Shown: positions 22,399 to 35,568, counted from the stretch's first letter. The stretch is DNA of 64,000 bases from Escherichia sp. MOD1-EC7003 (GCF_002965065.1 NZ_PTRE01000015.1:1-64000); one strand, 5' to 3'. Numbers and translations: made by a program. The notes: a model not told the origin generated them from the letters alone.

Positions 22399-23916
22399 AT
22401 GGCACAGATTGATTTCCGAAAAAAAATAAACTGGCATCGTCGTTACCGTTCACCGCAGGGCGTTAAAACCGAACATGAGATCCTGCGGATCTTCGAGAGC
22501 GATCGCGGGCGTATCATCAACTCACCGGCAATTCGCCGTCTGCAACAAAAGACCCAGGTTTTTCCACTGGAGCGTAATGCCGCGGTGCGTACGCGTCTTA
22601 CTCACTCGATGGAAGTCCAGCAGGTGGGGCGCTACATCGCCAAAGAAATTTTAAGCCGTCTGAAAGAGCTTAAATTACTGGAAGCGTATGGTCTGGATGA
22701 ACTGACGGGACCTTTTGAAAGTATTGTTGAGATGTCATGTCTGATGCACGATATCGGTAATCCACCGTTTGGTCATTTTGGCGAAGCGGCGATAAATGAC
22801 TGGTTTCGCCAACGTTTGCACCCGGCAGATGCCGAAAGTCAGCCACTGACCGACGATCGATGCAGTGTAGCTGCGTTGCGTTTACGGGAAGGGGAAGAAC
22901 GGCTTAACGAGCTGCGGCGCAAGATTCGTCAGGACTTATGTCATTTTGAGGGTAATGCACAAGGTATTCGTCTGGTGCATACATTGATGCGGATGAATCT
23001 CACCTGGGCACAGGTTGGCGGTATTTTAAAATATACCCGTCCGGCGTGGTGGCGTGGCGAAACGCCTGAGACACATCACTATTTAATGAAAAAACCAGGT
23101 TATTATCTTTCTGAAGAAGCCTATATTGCCCGGTTGCGTAAAGAACTTAATTTGGTGCTTTACAGTCGTTTTCCATTAACGTGGATTATGGAAGCTGCCG
23201 ACGATATCTCCTATTGTGTGGCAGACCTTGAAGATGCCGTAGAGAAAAGAATATTTACCGTTGAGCAGCTTTATCACCATTTGCACGAGGCGTGGGGCCA
23301 GCATGAGAAAGGTTCGCTCTTTTCGCTAGTGGTTGAAAATGCCTGGGAAAAATCACGCTCAAATAGCTTAAGCCGCAGTACGGAAGATCAGTTTTTTATG
23401 TATTTACGGGTAAATACCCTAAATAAACTGGTGCCCTACGCGGCACAACGATTTATTGATAATCTGCCTGCGATTTTCGCCGGAACGTTTAATCATGCCT
23501 TATTGGAAGATGCCAGTGAATGCAGCGATCTTCTAAAACTATATAAAAATGTCGCTGTAAAACATGTGTTTAGCCATCCAGATGTCGAGCAGCTTGAATT
23601 GCAGGGCTACCGGGTCATTAGCGGATTATTAGAGATTTATCGCCCTTTATTAAGCCTGTCGTTATCAGACTTTACTGAGCTGGTAGAAAAAGAACGGGTG
23701 AAACGTTTCCCCATTGAATCGCGCTTATTCCACAAACTCTCGACGCGCCATCGGCTGGCCTATGTCGAGGCTGTCAGTAAATTACCGTCAGATTCTCCTG
23801 AGTTTCCGCTATGGGAATATTATTACCGCTGCCGCTTACTACAGGATTATATCAGCGGTATGACAGACCTCTATGCATGGGATGAATACCGACGTCTGAT
23901 GGCCGTAGAACAATAA
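22399..23916 (+). CDS. dgt: Deoxyguanosinetriphosphate triphosphohydrolase
   Basis: Dgt hydrolyses dGTP to deoxyguanosine and tripolyphosphate, lowering the dGTP pool, and works as a hexamer stimulated by single-stranded DNA. The 505-residue protein carries the HD-domain metal motif: [10 protein letters not shown] (His near residue 69), [13 protein letters not shown] (His-Asp near 117-118) and a later Asp in [11 protein letters not shown]. Length equals K-12. It precedes degP, whose own promoter lies in the gap. Confidence 0.97.
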   Translation: MAQIDFRKKINWHRRYRSPQGVKTEHEILRIFESDRGRIINSPAIRRLQQKTQVFPLERNAAVRTRLTHSMEVQQVGRYIAKEILSRLKELKLLEAYGLDELTGPFESIVEMSCLMHDIGNPPFGHFGEAAINDWFRQRLHPADAESQPLTDDRCSVAALRLREGEERLNELRRKIRQDLCHFEGNAQGIRLVHTLMRMNLTWAQVGGILKYTRPAWWRGETPETHHYLMKKPGYYLSEEAYIARLRKELNLVLYSRFPLTWIMEAADDISYCVADLEDAVEKRIFTVEQLYHHLHEAWGQHEKGSLFSLVVENAWEKSRSNSLSRSTEDQFFMYLRVNTLNKLVPYAAQRFIDNLPAIFAGTFNHALLEDASECSDLLKLYKNVAVKHVFSHPDVEQLELQGYRVISGLLEIYRPLLSLSLSDFTELVEKERVKRFPIESRLFHKLSTRHRLAYVEAVSKLPSDSPEFPLWEYYYRCRLLQDYISGMTDLYAWDEYRRLMAVEQ

Positions 23917-23972
23917 CCAGGCTTTTGTAAAGATGAACAATAAATTTTTACCTTTTGCAGAAACTTTAGTTC

Positions 23973-24000
23973 GGAACTTCGCGCTATAAAATGAATCTGA
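23973..24000 (+). promoter_or_regulatory. Sigma-E promoter of degP
   Basis: GGAACTT at 23973-23979 and TCTGA at 23996-24000, 16 bases apart, match the sigma-E consensus and stand about 45 bases before the degP ATG. The GTAAAGATGAAC segment at 23927-23938 could be the CpxR site known upstream of degP; that part is less certain. Confidence 0.82.
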
Positions 24001-24045
24001 AGAACACAGCAATTTTGCGTTATCTGTTAATCGAGACTGAAATAC

Positions 24046-25470
24046 ATGAAAAAAACCACATTAGCACTGAGTGCATTGGCTCTGAGTTTAGGTTTGGCGT
24101 TATCTCCGCTCTCTGCAACGGCGGCTGAGACTTCTTTCGCAACGACTGCCCAGCAGATGCCAAGCCTTGCACCGATGCTCGAAAAGGTGATGCCTTCAGT
24201 GGTCAGCATTAACGTAGAAGGTAGCACAACTGTTAATACGCCGCGTATGCCGCGTAATTTCCAACAGTTCTTCGGTGATGATTCTCCGTTCTGCCAGGAC
24301 GGTTCTCCGTTCCAGAGCTCTCCGTTCTGCCAGGGGGGCCAGGGCGGCAATGGCGGCAGCCAGCAACAAAAATTCATGGCGCTGGGTTCCGGTGTCATCA
24401 TTGATGCCGATAAAGGCTATGTCGTCACCAACAACCACGTTGTTGATAACGCAACGGTGATTAAAGTTCAACTGAGCGATGGTCGTAAGTTCGACGCGAA
24501 GATGGTTGGCAAAGATCCGCGCTCTGATATTGCGCTGCTCCAGATCCAGAACCCGAAAAACCTGACCGCAATTAAGATGGCAGATTCTGATGCGCTGCGC
24601 GTGGGTGATTACACCGTAGCAATTGGTAACCCGTTTGGTCTGGGCGAGACGGTAACTTCCGGGATTGTCTCTGCGCTGGGGCGTAGCGGCCTGAATGCCG
24701 AAAACTACGAAAACTTCATCCAGACCGATGCAGCAATCAACCGTGGTAACTCCGGTGGTGCGCTGGTTAACCTGAACGGCGAACTGATCGGTATTAACAC
24801 TGCGATCCTCGCACCGGACGGCGGTAACATCGGTATCGGTTTTGCTATCCCGAGCAATATGGTGAAAAACCTGACCTCGCAGATGGTGGAATACGGCCAG
24901 GTGAAACGCGGTGAGCTGGGTATTATGGGTACTGAGCTTAACTCTGAACTGGCGAAAGCGATGAAAGTTGACGCCCAGCGCGGTGCTTTCGTAAGCCAGG
25001 TTCTGCCTAACTCCTCCGCTGCAAAAGCGGGCATTAAAGCAGGTGATGTGATCACCTCACTGAACGGTAAGCCAATCAGCAGCTTTGCCGCGCTGCGTGC
25101 TCAGGTGGGGACTATGCCGGTGGGCAGCAAACTGACCCTGGGCTTACTGCGCGATGGTAAGCAGGTTAACGTGAATCTGGAACTGCAGCAGAGCAGCCAG
25201 AATCAGGTTGATTCCAGCTCCATCTTCAACGGCATTGAAGGCGCTGAGATGAGCAACAAAGGCAAAGATCAGGGCGTGGTAGTGAACAACGTGAAAACGG
25301 GGACTCCGGCTGCGCAGATCGGCCTGAAGAAAGGTGATGTGATTATTGGCGCGAACCAGCAGGCAGTGAAAAACATTGCTGAACTGCGTAAAGTTCTCGA
25401 CAGTAAACCATCTGTGCTGGCTCTGAACATTCAGCGCGGCGACAGCACCATCTACCTGTTAATGCAGTAA
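24046..25470 (+). CDS. degP: Periplasmic serine protease/chaperone DegP (HtrA)
   Basis: DegP degrades or refolds misfolded periplasmic and outer-membrane proteins and forms cages of 12 or 24 subunits around its substrates. The 474-residue precursor has a 26-residue signal peptide (ending SATA). The trypsin-like domain holds His131 (TNNHVV), Asp161 (RSDIAL) and Ser236 (GNSGGAL). The regulatory LA loop carries two cysteines (near residues 83 and 95), and two PDZ domains follow (about 280-370 and 385-470). It is induced by sigma-E and Cpx. RseP and NlpE, which act in these same pathways, are also in this window. The truncated FhuA would be a natural substrate. Confidence 0.98.
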   Translation: MKKTTLALSALALSLGLALSPLSATAAETSFATTAQQMPSLAPMLEKVMPSVVSINVEGSTTVNTPRMPRNFQQFFGDDSPFCQDGSPFQSSPFCQGGQGGNGGSQQQKFMALGSGVIIDADKGYVVTNNHVVDNATVIKVQLSDGRKFDAKMVGKDPRSDIALLQIQNPKNLTAIKMADSDALRVGDYTVAIGNPFGLGETVTSGIVSALGRSGLNAENYENFIQTDAAINRGNSGGALVNLNGELIGINTAILAPDGGNIGIGFAIPSNMVKNLTSQMVEYGQVKRGELGIMGTELNSELAKAMKVDAQRGAFVSQVLPNSSAAKAGIKAGDVITSLNGKPISSFAALRAQVGTMPVGSKLTLGLLRDGKQVNVNLELQQSSQNQVDSSSIFNGIEGAEMSNKGKDQGVVVNNVKTGTPAAQIGLKKGDVIIGANQQAVKNIAELRKVLDSKPSVLALNIQRGDSTIYLLMQ

Positions 25471-25480
25471 TCTCCCTCAA

Positions 25481-25504
25481 CCCCTTCCTGAAAACGGGAA
25501 GGGG
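25481..25504 (+). terminator. Hairpin terminator after degP
   Basis: CCCCTTCC pairs with GGAAGGGG around a loop of about eight bases, ten bases after the degP stop. The tail TGCTCCTTAC has few T residues, so termination efficiency is uncertain. Confidence 0.65.
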
Positions 25505-25624
25505 TGCTCCTTACAATCTGTGAACTTCACCACAACTCCATATATCTTCATCATCCTTTGTGCATTTGCACAATGCCGAACGTCATCTACTTCCTTATGC
25601 TAAGCCATGCATAACGGAGGACTT

Positions 25625-26782
25625 ATGGCTGGCTGGCATCTTGATACCAAAATGGCGCAGGATATCGTGGCACGTACCATGCGCATCATCGATACCAATA
25701 TCAACGTAATGGATGCCCGCGGGCGAATTATCGGCAGCGGCGATCGTGAGCGTATTGGAGAATTGCACGAAGGTGCATTGTTGGTACTTTCACAGGGACG
25801 AGTTGTCGATATCGATGATGCGGTGGCACGTCATCTGCACGGTGTGCGGCAGGGGATAAATCTACCGTTACGGCTGGAAGGTGAAATTGTCGGCGTCATT
25901 GGCCTGACTGGTGAGCCTGAGAATCTGCGTAAATATGGCGAACTGGTCTGCATGACGGCTGAAATGATGCTGGAACAGTCACGGTTGATGCATCTGCTGG
26001 CGCAGGATAGTCGTTTGCGGGAAGAACTGGTGATGAACCTGATTCAGGCTGAGGAGAATACTCCCGCACTTACTGAATGGGCGCAACGGCTGGGGATCGA
26101 TCTCAATCAACCGCGAGTGGTGGCTATTGTTGAGGTTGACAGCGGTCAGCTTGGTGTGGACAGCGCAATGGCAGAGTTACAGCAACTGCAAAACGCGCTG
26201 ACTACGCCCGAGCGTAATAATCTGGTGGCGATTGTCTCGCTGACCGAAATGGTGGTGTTGAAACCGGCGTTGAACTCTTTTGGGCGCTGGGATGCAGAAG
26301 ATCATCGTAAGCGAGTTGAGCAACTGATCTCCCGTATGAAAGAGTACGGCCAGCTGCGTTTTCGCGTTTCGCTGGGCAACTATTTTACCGGTCCTGGCAG
26401 TATTGCCCGATCCTATCGTACGGCGAAAACGACGATGGTGGTGGGTAAACAGCGGATGCCCGAAAGTCGATGCTATTTTTATCAGGATCTGATGTTACCA
26501 GTGTTACTCGACAGTTTGCGTGGCGACTGGCAGGCCAACGAACTGGCGCGACCGCTGGCGCGACTCAAAGCGATGGACAATAACGGCTTACTGCGGCGAA
26601 CACTGGCGGCGTGGTTTCGCCACAATGTGCAACCACTGGCAACGTCAAAGGCGCTGTTTATTCATCGTAATACCCTGGAGTATCGGCTTAATCGTATATC
26701 GGAACTGACCGGGCTGGATTTGGGCAATTTTGATGACAGGTTGCTGCTGTATGTGGCGTTGCAGTTGGATGAAGAGCGGTAG
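25625..26782 (+). CDS. cdaR: Carbohydrate diacid regulator
   Basis: CdaR activates its own gene and the operons for D-glucarate, D-galactarate and D-glycerate use (gud, gar). The 385-residue protein has an N-terminal sugar-diacid recognition domain (to about residue 135), a GGDEF-like middle segment, and a C-terminal helix-turn-helix of the PucR type (SKALFIHRNTLEYRLNRI near residue 345). The ATG at 25625 is preceded by GGAGG, which decides the start over the ATG six codons upstream. It is monocistronic here. Confidence 0.95.
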   Translation: MAGWHLDTKMAQDIVARTMRIIDTNINVMDARGRIIGSGDRERIGELHEGALLVLSQGRVVDIDDAVARHLHGVRQGINLPLRLEGEIVGVIGLTGEPENLRKYGELVCMTAEMMLEQSRLMHLLAQDSRLREELVMNLIQAEENTPALTEWAQRLGIDLNQPRVVAIVEVDSGQLGVDSAMAELQQLQNALTTPERNNLVAIVSLTEMVVLKPALNSFGRWDAEDHRKRVEQLISRMKEYGQLRFRVSLGNYFTGPGSIARSYRTAKTTMVVGKQRMPESRCYFYQDLMLPVLLDSLRGDWQANELARPLARLKAMDNNGLLRRTLAAWFRHNVQPLATSKALFIHRNTLEYRLNRISELTGLDLGNFDDRLLLYVALQLDEER

Positions 26783-26825
26783 ATTATGCGTTAAGCTCGA
26801 GGCGGCGCAGGCGTGTACCCCTCAC

Positions 26826-26846
26826 CCTCTCCCCGAAGGGGAGAGG
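26826..26846. repeat. Palindrome CCTCTCCCC/GGGGAGAGG between cdaR and yaeH
   Basis: A nine-pair perfect palindrome with a GAA loop lies between convergent cdaR and yaeH. The surrounding CTCACCCTCTCCCC motif recurs in many gamma-proteobacterial intergenic spaces. It probably acts as a bidirectional terminator or mRNA 3'-end hairpin. Confidence 0.6.
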
Positions 26847-26876
26847 AGATTACCCGAGCTAACCATCAGTCAGGGA

Positions 26877-27263
26877 TTATTTGCGCGTCAGTTTTTCCAG
26901 ATCGGCTTCAATTTCGCTGATCTTATTGGTCACTACCGACTCAAGGTGACGTAAATCGTTGAGGATCTTACGCTTAAGATCAACCTCGCTGCGGTCACGC
27001 TGGCAGATTTGATCAAGCTCATCAATGATATAACGCAGGTTAGGGCTGATCTCCTGTACTTCTTTATAACCCTGACCCACACCATCGGCGACCACCGTTT
27101 TGCGCTGACGTGGATATTTAAATTTCACGCTCTTGGCGAAAAACTCGCCTTTGTCTTTCTGGAAATAGATTTTCAAAATATCGTTGTTGGCTTCCTGCCG
27201 GAGGCTGTAACGATCAATGTCTTCAGGATTGGTAATACCCAGACTTTTCAGATTGTCGTACAT
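26877..27263 (-). CDS. yaeH: UPF0325 family protein YaeH
   Basis: This is a 128-residue conserved enterobacterial protein of unknown function. It is rich in charged residues and contains a run of predicted helices from about residue 70 to the end ([19 protein letters not shown]...), probably a coiled coil. No signal peptide or membrane segment is visible. Length equals K-12. It is the last gene before cdaR and is preceded by a 118-base gap from the unrecognised gene upstream. Confidence 0.92.
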   Translation of the reverse strand: MYDNLKSLGITNPEDIDRYSLRQEANNDILKIYFQKDKGEFFAKSVKFKYPRQRKTVVADGVGQGYKEVQEISPNLRYIIDELDQICQRDRSEVDLKRKILNDLRHLESVVTNKISEIEADLEKLTRK

Positions 27264-27381
27264 AGCGTTACCTCAAAATGAGTCAGTAAATTGTGCTTAT
27301 CTTAGCATTTTGCCTGGCCCGTCCGGCTCGACGGCGATCGCAGAAAGCCTTTTCTTTCAGACTTCAATCATGGCGTAAAAA

Positions 27382-28092
27382 TTAAAAAATTACCTGCTTT
27401 ATTCTGGCGATACCCCAGGGGACGGGTTCGCATCCCGTGGCGTCGTCGTTCATATAGTCCACGACTGGTTGCCAGTCCGGGATTTCGTTATAAAGTCCGT
27501 GTTGATTAAGGGTGAGACCGAAGCGCTGGTGGAGTTCGTTATACAATGGATGGCAGTGAGATGTATGGAACTGCCCGCCGATTTCCAGACCCAGAATATC
27601 GTAACCTAATAACTTTTCATCCATTTCATTTCGTTCAGGCTGCCTGCGAAGAAGCCTTGCAGCAATACCATCATGGGATGGATAAAGGGAGAACGCTTGT
27701 ATATCCGGTTCTCTGATATAGATTGCAAGGAGGTAGCAATTCTCGATATTGGGAAAGAAAGTGTGTTTATATTCAATAGCGGTCGATTTATCCATAAAAA
27801 TGCTTTCCCAGCCAACTTTATCTTCATTGAACCAATCATTTACGCGGATGCTGATCTGTTCTCTGTCTTTGTCAGTAAGCAAAAAGGTGGCTTCCAGATG
27901 TTCGTAAAGTGACATACTGCCATCATAAGGAGAATCTTTATCGGAACCTAACCACGCGTAAGACCAGGCACAAAGCAGACTTTCATTAAAACAAGTACTG
28001 CACGTTAGCAGTGGTTTACCTTTAAGTTGCTGATGAAGCCCCTCAACGGGCAGGCAATGCAGCAACATATAACCACCGAGAAAATATTCCAT
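27382..28092 (-). CDS. Uncharacterised 236-residue protein downstream of yaeI
   Basis: I do not recognise this gene, and I recall no equivalent between yaeI and yaeH in K-12. The product is soluble, acidic and rich in aromatic residues, with no signal peptide or membrane segment. Four cysteines fall in the first 45 residues (HCLP, TCSTCFNE, LLCAW). The C-terminal third contains LGYDILGLEIGGQFHTSHCH and FGLTLNQHGLYNE, a compact conserved-looking block. The size, acidity and accessory position are reminiscent of small immunity proteins, but this is a weak guess. It starts 14 bases after the yaeI stop, so it is probably co-transcribed with yaeI. An alternative start is the Met at residue 9. Base composition is lower in GC than its neighbours, suggesting acquisition or lineage-specific loss elsewhere. 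Confidence 0.75.
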   Translation of the reverse strand: MEYFLGGYMLLHCLPVEGLHQQLKGKPLLTCSTCFNESLLCAWSYAWLGSDKDSPYDGSMSLYEHLEATFLLTDKDREQISIRVNDWFNEDKVGWESIFMDKSTAIEYKHTFFPNIENCYLLAIYIREPDIQAFSLYPSHDGIAARLLRRQPERNEMDEKLLGYDILGLEIGGQFHTSHCHPLYNELHQRFGLTLNQHGLYNEIPDWQPVVDYMNDDATGCEPVPWGIARIKQVIF

Positions 28093-28106
28093 TATTGAGT
28101 ATCCAG

Positions 28107-28919
28107 TTAAACCAGTTCCAGCATTGTCACTTCCGGGCGGCAGTTCAGACGTAAGCCATATAAACTTCCCACGCCGCGAGTGGTGTAGATTTGTCGTTTA
28201 CCATAAGCGTTTAGCCCCGCAACATATCTTTTATCTTCGACGGGGGCGAAAGGTTCGCCAACAAACGGTATGCGTAGTTGACCGCCGTGCGTATGCCCAC
28301 ACAGCATCAAATCCCAGGGTTCATCATGCATAACGTCTTTACTGTCAGGGTTATGTGCCAGTATCAGTCGGGGGATATGGACTTCGCCAGCGGGGGGCGG
28401 TTTACATTGTCCAGCCCATAAATCCCCCGTTCCTGCCAGTTCAAATTGCCGCTTGTGGGTGGCAATGACGGTGGCCTGATTAAACAACACTGTAATTCCC
28501 GCTGATGTTAGCGCCTCGCCAATTAAGCGATTCTTCTGCGTGCCGACAGGGCGATCATGGTTGCCGTAACAGGCAAACGTCGGTGCACATTCGGCAAGTG
28601 GTGAGAGTACGTCACTGAACGCTGAAAAATTCAGCGGCATATCAAATAAGACATAATCGCCACCCAGCAATATCAAATCGGGTTTTTGTGCCACGCCAAG
28701 GGCAATGGCTTCAGAAATCAGGGGGAGAGGAACAAAGCGCGAATAGTGGAGATCGGCAAGAAAAAGGATTTTGAAGGGGGGGCCTTGATCCTTAAAGAAG
28801 GCGATACGATGCTGGGTTAATTCAAGCCAACCAGGTTCCCAGTAATGTATATCACTGAAACCTAAACCGACAGCTAACGACGCGGCGGCAGCCTGTATAA
28901 AACGCCTGCGTGAAATCAT
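28107..28919 (-). CDS. yaeI: Metallophosphoesterase YaeI, diverged allele
   Basis: YaeI is a calcineurin-like metallophosphoesterase that in K-12 has phosphodiesterase activity on model substrates; the natural substrate is unknown. The start SRRRFIQAAAAS is a twin-arginine-type signal for export. Metal motifs are visible: DLHYS near residue 57, GGDYV near 88, GNHDRP near 120, and CGHTHGG near 207. The 270-residue length equals K-12. Many residues differ, especially in the first 45 (for example SLAVGLGFSDIHYWEPGWLE). From memory I estimate 80-85% identity, well below its neighbours. All metal ligands are retained, so it should be active. The lower identity begins next to the unrecognised gene at 27382. 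Confidence 0.92.
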   Translation of the reverse strand: MISRRRFIQAAAASLAVGLGFSDIHYWEPGWLELTQHRIAFFKDQGPPFKILFLADLHYSRFVPLPLISEAIALGVAQKPDLILLGGDYVLFDMPLNFSAFSDVLSPLAECAPTFACYGNHDRPVGTQKNRLIGEALTSAGITVLFNQATVIATHKRQFELAGTGDLWAGQCKPPPAGEVHIPRLILAHNPDSKDVMHDEPWDLMLCGHTHGGQLRIPFVGEPFAPVEDKRYVAGLNAYGKRQIYTTRGVGSLYGLRLNCRPEVTMLELV

Positions 28920-28932
28920 TGTCCATCCCTGC

Positions 28933-28959
28933 AAAAAACGGGCAGCGTCATGCTGCCCG
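28933..28959 (-). terminator. Intrinsic terminator of dapD
   Basis: On the minus strand CGGGCAGC pairs with GCTGCCCG around ATGAC and is followed by TTTTTT, a textbook intrinsic terminator 12 bases after the dapD stop and just before the yaeI start. Confidence 0.88.
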
Positions 28960-28970
28960 TGTACTGACTT

Positions 28971-29795
28971 TTAGTCGATGGTACGCAGTAGTTCGTTGAT
29001 ACCAACTTTGCCGCGAGTTTTCGCGTCAACTTTCTTAACGATAACTGCACAATAAAGGCTGTATTTGCCATCTTTCGACGGCAGGTTGCCAGAAACAACC
29101 ACTGAACCTGCCGGAACGCGACCGTAGTGGATTTCGCCAGTTTCGCGATCGTAAATTCGGGTGCTCTGACCGATGTATACGCCCATGGAAATCACGGAGC
29201 CTTCTTCGACAATCACGCCTTCCACGACTTCAGAACGTGCGCCGATGAAACAGTTATCTTCAATGATGGTCGGGTTAGCCTGCAGCGGCTCCAGCACGCC
29301 GCCGATACCTACACCACCGGAAAGGTGGACATTTTTACCAATCTGCGCACAGGAACCGACGGTCGCCCAGGTATCAACCATGGTGCCTTCATCAACATAT
29401 GCGCCGATGTTAACGTAGGATGGCATCAACACGGTGTTGCGTGCGATGTACGCCCCCTGGCGAACGGCGGCTGGCGGCACCACGCGGAAGCCTTCTTTCT
29501 GGAAACGCGCTTCATCGTAGTTGGCGAATTTCATCGGCACTTTATCGAAGTAGCGGCTTTCTGCCCCTTCAATCACCTGATTATCATTAATACGGAAAGA
29601 GAGCAGCACCGCTTTTTTCAACCACTGATGCGTCACCCACTGACCGTCAATTTTTTCCGCTACACGCAGTGCGCCGGAATCCAGCAGGGCGATCACCTGA
29701 TTTACCGCTTCGCGGGTAACGGTATCTGCATTGGCTGGCGTGATCTCGGCACGGCGTTCAAAAGCGGCTTCAATAATGTTCTGTAACTGCTGCAT
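28971..29795 (-). CDS. dapD: Tetrahydrodipicolinate N-succinyltransferase
   Basis: DapD transfers succinate from succinyl-CoA to tetrahydrodipicolinate in the succinylase branch of lysine and meso-diaminopimelate synthesis. The 274-residue protein has an N-terminal helical domain (about 1-100), then a left-handed beta helix of hexapeptide repeats (for example [19 protein letters not shown] and VIEDGCFIGAR-like turns, here [11 protein letters not shown]). A short C-terminal extension follows. Length and start equal K-12. It lies 30 bases downstream of glnD on the same strand but in K-12 is expressed from its own promoter. Confidence 0.97.
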   Translation of the reverse strand: MQQLQNIIEAAFERRAEITPANADTVTREAVNQVIALLDSGALRVAEKIDGQWVTHQWLKKAVLLSFRINDNQVIEGAESRYFDKVPMKFANYDEARFQKEGFRVVPPAAVRQGAYIARNTVLMPSYVNIGAYVDEGTMVDTWATVGSCAQIGKNVHLSGGVGIGGVLEPLQANPTIIEDNCFIGARSEVVEGVIVEEGSVISMGVYIGQSTRIYDRETGEIHYGRVPAGSVVVSGNLPSKDGKYSLYCAVIVKKVDAKTRGKVGINELLRTID

Positions 29796-29825
29796 TGTTA
29801 AACTCTTTTCATATCAGTAAACACA

Positions 29826-32516
<2,691 letters not shown>

Positions 32517-32531
32517 TTAAATTATCACATT

Positions 32532-32553
32532 AAAAAAGCCGGCATTCGCCGGC
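32532..32553 (-). terminator. Intrinsic terminator of map
   Basis: On the minus strand GCCGGC-GAAT-GCCGGC is followed by TTTTTTA. It lies between the map stop and the glnD start and should separate the two transcripts. Confidence 0.88.
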
Positions 32554-32559
32554 TTCATC

Positions 32560-33354
32560 TTATTCGTCGTGCGAGATTATCGCCGGGATGGTGTCATCCT
32601 TGCGTAGCGTCAGAATTTCGCAGCCGTTATCCGTCACCACAATAGTATGCTCATATTGTGCAGACAAGCTGCGATCTTTGGTTTTTACCGTCCAGCCATC
32701 TTTCATGGTGCGGATCTCTTTTTTACCCGCGTTGACCATTGGCTCAATAGTGAAGGTCATCCCCGGTTTCAGCACGACGTTGGTTTCACGGGAGTCATAG
32801 TGCAGCACCTGCGGTTCTTCGTGGAAGCCGCGACCAATACCGTGTCCGCAATATTCACGAACGACGGAGAAGCCTTCTGCTTCGACAAATTTCTGAATTG
32901 CCGCACCGATTTCGCGCAGATTAATGCCTGGTTTTACCATCCGCAGCGCCAGGTACAGGCTTTCTTGCGTGATGCGGCACAGACGTTCGCCCATGATGGT
33001 TGGCTTACCGACGATAAACATTTTCGAGGTATCGCCGTGGAAACCATCTTTGATTACGGTGACATCAATGTTAACGATATCGCCATCTTTCAGCAGCTTG
33101 GCGTCGTCCGGAATACCGTGGCACACCACTTCATTAATAGAGATACAAACGGACTTCGGGTAACCGTGATAGCCGAGGCAGGCAGAAACCGCGTGTTGTT
33201 CATTAACAATGTAATCATTACAGATGCGATCCAGCTCGCCGGTGCTGACGCCTGGTTTAACATACGGTTCGATCATCTCCAGCACTTCGGCAGCCAGTCG
33301 GCCAGCGACGCGCATTTTTTCGATATCTTCTGGGGTCTTGATTGAGATAGTCAT
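32560..33354 (-). CDS. map: Methionine aminopeptidase type I
   Basis: Map removes the initiator methionine from nascent proteins whose second residue is small. The 264-residue protein has the pita-bread fold with the five metal ligands: Asp97 (NIDVTVI), Asp108 (FHGDTSK), His171 (GHGIGRGFHE region), Glu204 (TIEPMV) and Glu235 (QYEHTIV). Residue 2 is Thr where I recall Ala in K-12, a conservative change. It is divergent from rpsB across a 367-base gap that holds the rpsB promoter and leader. Confidence 0.97.
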   Translation of the reverse strand: MTISIKTPEDIEKMRVAGRLAAEVLEMIEPYVKPGVSTGELDRICNDYIVNEQHAVSACLGYHGYPKSVCISINEVVCHGIPDDAKLLKDGDIVNIDVTVIKDGFHGDTSKMFIVGKPTIMGERLCRITQESLYLALRMVKPGINLREIGAAIQKFVEAEGFSVVREYCGHGIGRGFHEEPQVLHYDSRETNVVLKPGMTFTIEPMVNAGKKEIRTMKDGWTVKTKDRSLSAQYEHTIVVTDNGCEILTLRKDDTIPAIISHDE

Positions 33355-33499
33355 TAATTCTGTCCATCAGCGTCGGTGATACCGACAATATATATGTAAG
33401 TGCCGTCAATGGTATCACACCAGGATAAATTGAGAATCATTCTGAATTTCGCCAAACATGCCACAGAACGTTTTCTATAATAGAAAATTCATCGTCTGA

Positions 33500-34447
<948 letters not shown>

Positions 34448-34460
34448 TAAGGCTTGATAA

Positions 34461-34587
34461 CTCCCCCAAAATAGTTCGAGTTGCAGAAAGGCGGCAAGCT
34501 CGAGAATTCCCGGGAGCTTACATCAGTAAGTGGTCGGGATGAACGAGCGAAGACAACGCATCTGCGGCGTGAAATATGAAGGGGGAG
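34461..34587. repeat. ERIC element (127 bp) in the rpsB-tsf junction
   Basis: The outer arms CTCCCCC and GGGGGAG bound exactly 127 bases, the canonical ERIC length. The core GGGAGCTTACATCAGTAAGTGGTCGGGATGA (34512 onward) matches the central inverted repeat of ERIC (GGAGCTTACATAAGTAAGTGACTGGGG). It is transcribed as part of the rpsB-tsf mRNA and can fold into one long imperfect hairpin. Confidence 0.9.
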
Positions 34588-34621
34588 AGCCCTTATAGAC
34601 CAGGTAGTACACGTTTGGTTA

Positions 34622-34647
34622 GGGGGCCTGCATATGGCCCCCTTTTT
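34622..34647 (+). terminator. Terminator/attenuator between rpsB and tsf
   Basis: GGGGGCC pairs with GGCCCCC around TGCATAT and is followed by TTTTT. It is a well-formed intrinsic terminator 57 bases before tsf. Because tsf depends largely on the rpsB promoter, it probably attenuates rather than blocks, setting the S2 to EF-Ts ratio. Confidence 0.8.
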
Positions 34648-34704
34648 CACTTTTATATCTGTGCGGTTTAATGCCGGGCAGATCACATCTCCGAGGATTT
34701 TAGA

Positions 34705-35556
34705 ATGGCTGAAATTACCGCATCCCTGGTAAAAGAGCTGCGTGAGCGTACTGGCGCAGGCATGATGGATTGCAAAAAAGCACTGACTGAAGCTAACGGC
34801 GACATCGAGCTGGCAATCGAAAACATGCGTAAGTCCGGTGCTATTAAAGCAGCGAAAAAAGCAGGCAACGTTGCTGCTGACGGCGTGATCAAAACCAAAA
34901 TCGACGGCAACTACGGCATCATTCTGGAAGTTAACTGCCAGACTGACTTCGTTGCAAAAGACGCAGGTTTCCAGGCGTTCGCAGACAAAGTTCTGGATGC
35001 AGCTGTTGCTGGCAAAATCACTGACGTTGAAGTTCTGAAAGCACAGTTCGAAGAAGAACGTGTTGCGCTGGTAGCGAAAATTGGTGAAAACATCAATATT
35101 CGCCGCGTTGCTGCGCTGGAAGGCGACGTTCTGGGTTCTTATCAGCACGGTGCGCGTATCGGCGTTCTGGTTGCTGCTAAAGGCGCTGACGAAGAACTGG
35201 TTAAACACATCGCTATGCACGTTGCTGCAAGCAAACCAGAATTCATCAAACCGGAAGACGTATCCGCTGAAGTGGTAGAAAAAGAATACCAGGTACAGCT
35301 GGATATCGCTATGCAGTCTGGTAAGCCGAAAGAAATCGCAGAGAAAATGGTTGAAGGCCGCATGAAGAAATTCACCGGCGAAGTTTCTCTGACCGGTCAG
35401 CCGTTCGTTATGGAACCAGGCAAAACTGTTGGTCAGCTGCTGAAAGAGCATAACGCTGAAGTGACTGGCTTCATCCGCTTTGAAGTGGGTGAAGGCATCG
35501 AGAAAGTTGAGACTGACTTTGCAGCAGAAGTTGCTGCGATGTCCAAGCAGTCTTAA
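34705..35556 (+). CDS. tsf: Elongation factor Ts
   Basis: EF-Ts is the guanine-nucleotide exchange factor of EF-Tu. The 283-residue protein has the N-terminal UBA-like domain with [16 protein letters not shown] (residues about 12-27) and the core with the TDF motif ([10 protein letters not shown] near 78-87), whose Asp-Phe pair displaces magnesium from EF-Tu. A C-terminal module follows. Length and start equal K-12. Codon bias is strong. The start follows CGAGGA. Confidence 0.98.
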   Translation: MAEITASLVKELRERTGAGMMDCKKALTEANGDIELAIENMRKSGAIKAAKKAGNVAADGVIKTKIDGNYGIILEVNCQTDFVAKDAGFQAFADKVLDAAVAGKITDVEVLKAQFEEERVALVAKIGENINIRRVAALEGDVLGSYQHGARIGVLVAAKGADEELVKHIAMHVAASKPEFIKPEDVSAEVVEKEYQVQLDIAMQSGKPKEIAEKMVEGRMKKFTGEVSLTGQPFVMEPGKTVGQLLKEHNAEVTGFIRFEVGEGIEKVETDFAAEVAAMSKQS

Positions 35557-35568
35557 TTATCGAAAAGG

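Noticed and set aside
34461-34587. Possible insertion-sequence remnant between rpsB and tsf
   Set aside because: The length (127 bp) and core match ERIC; there is no transposase fragment or target duplication.
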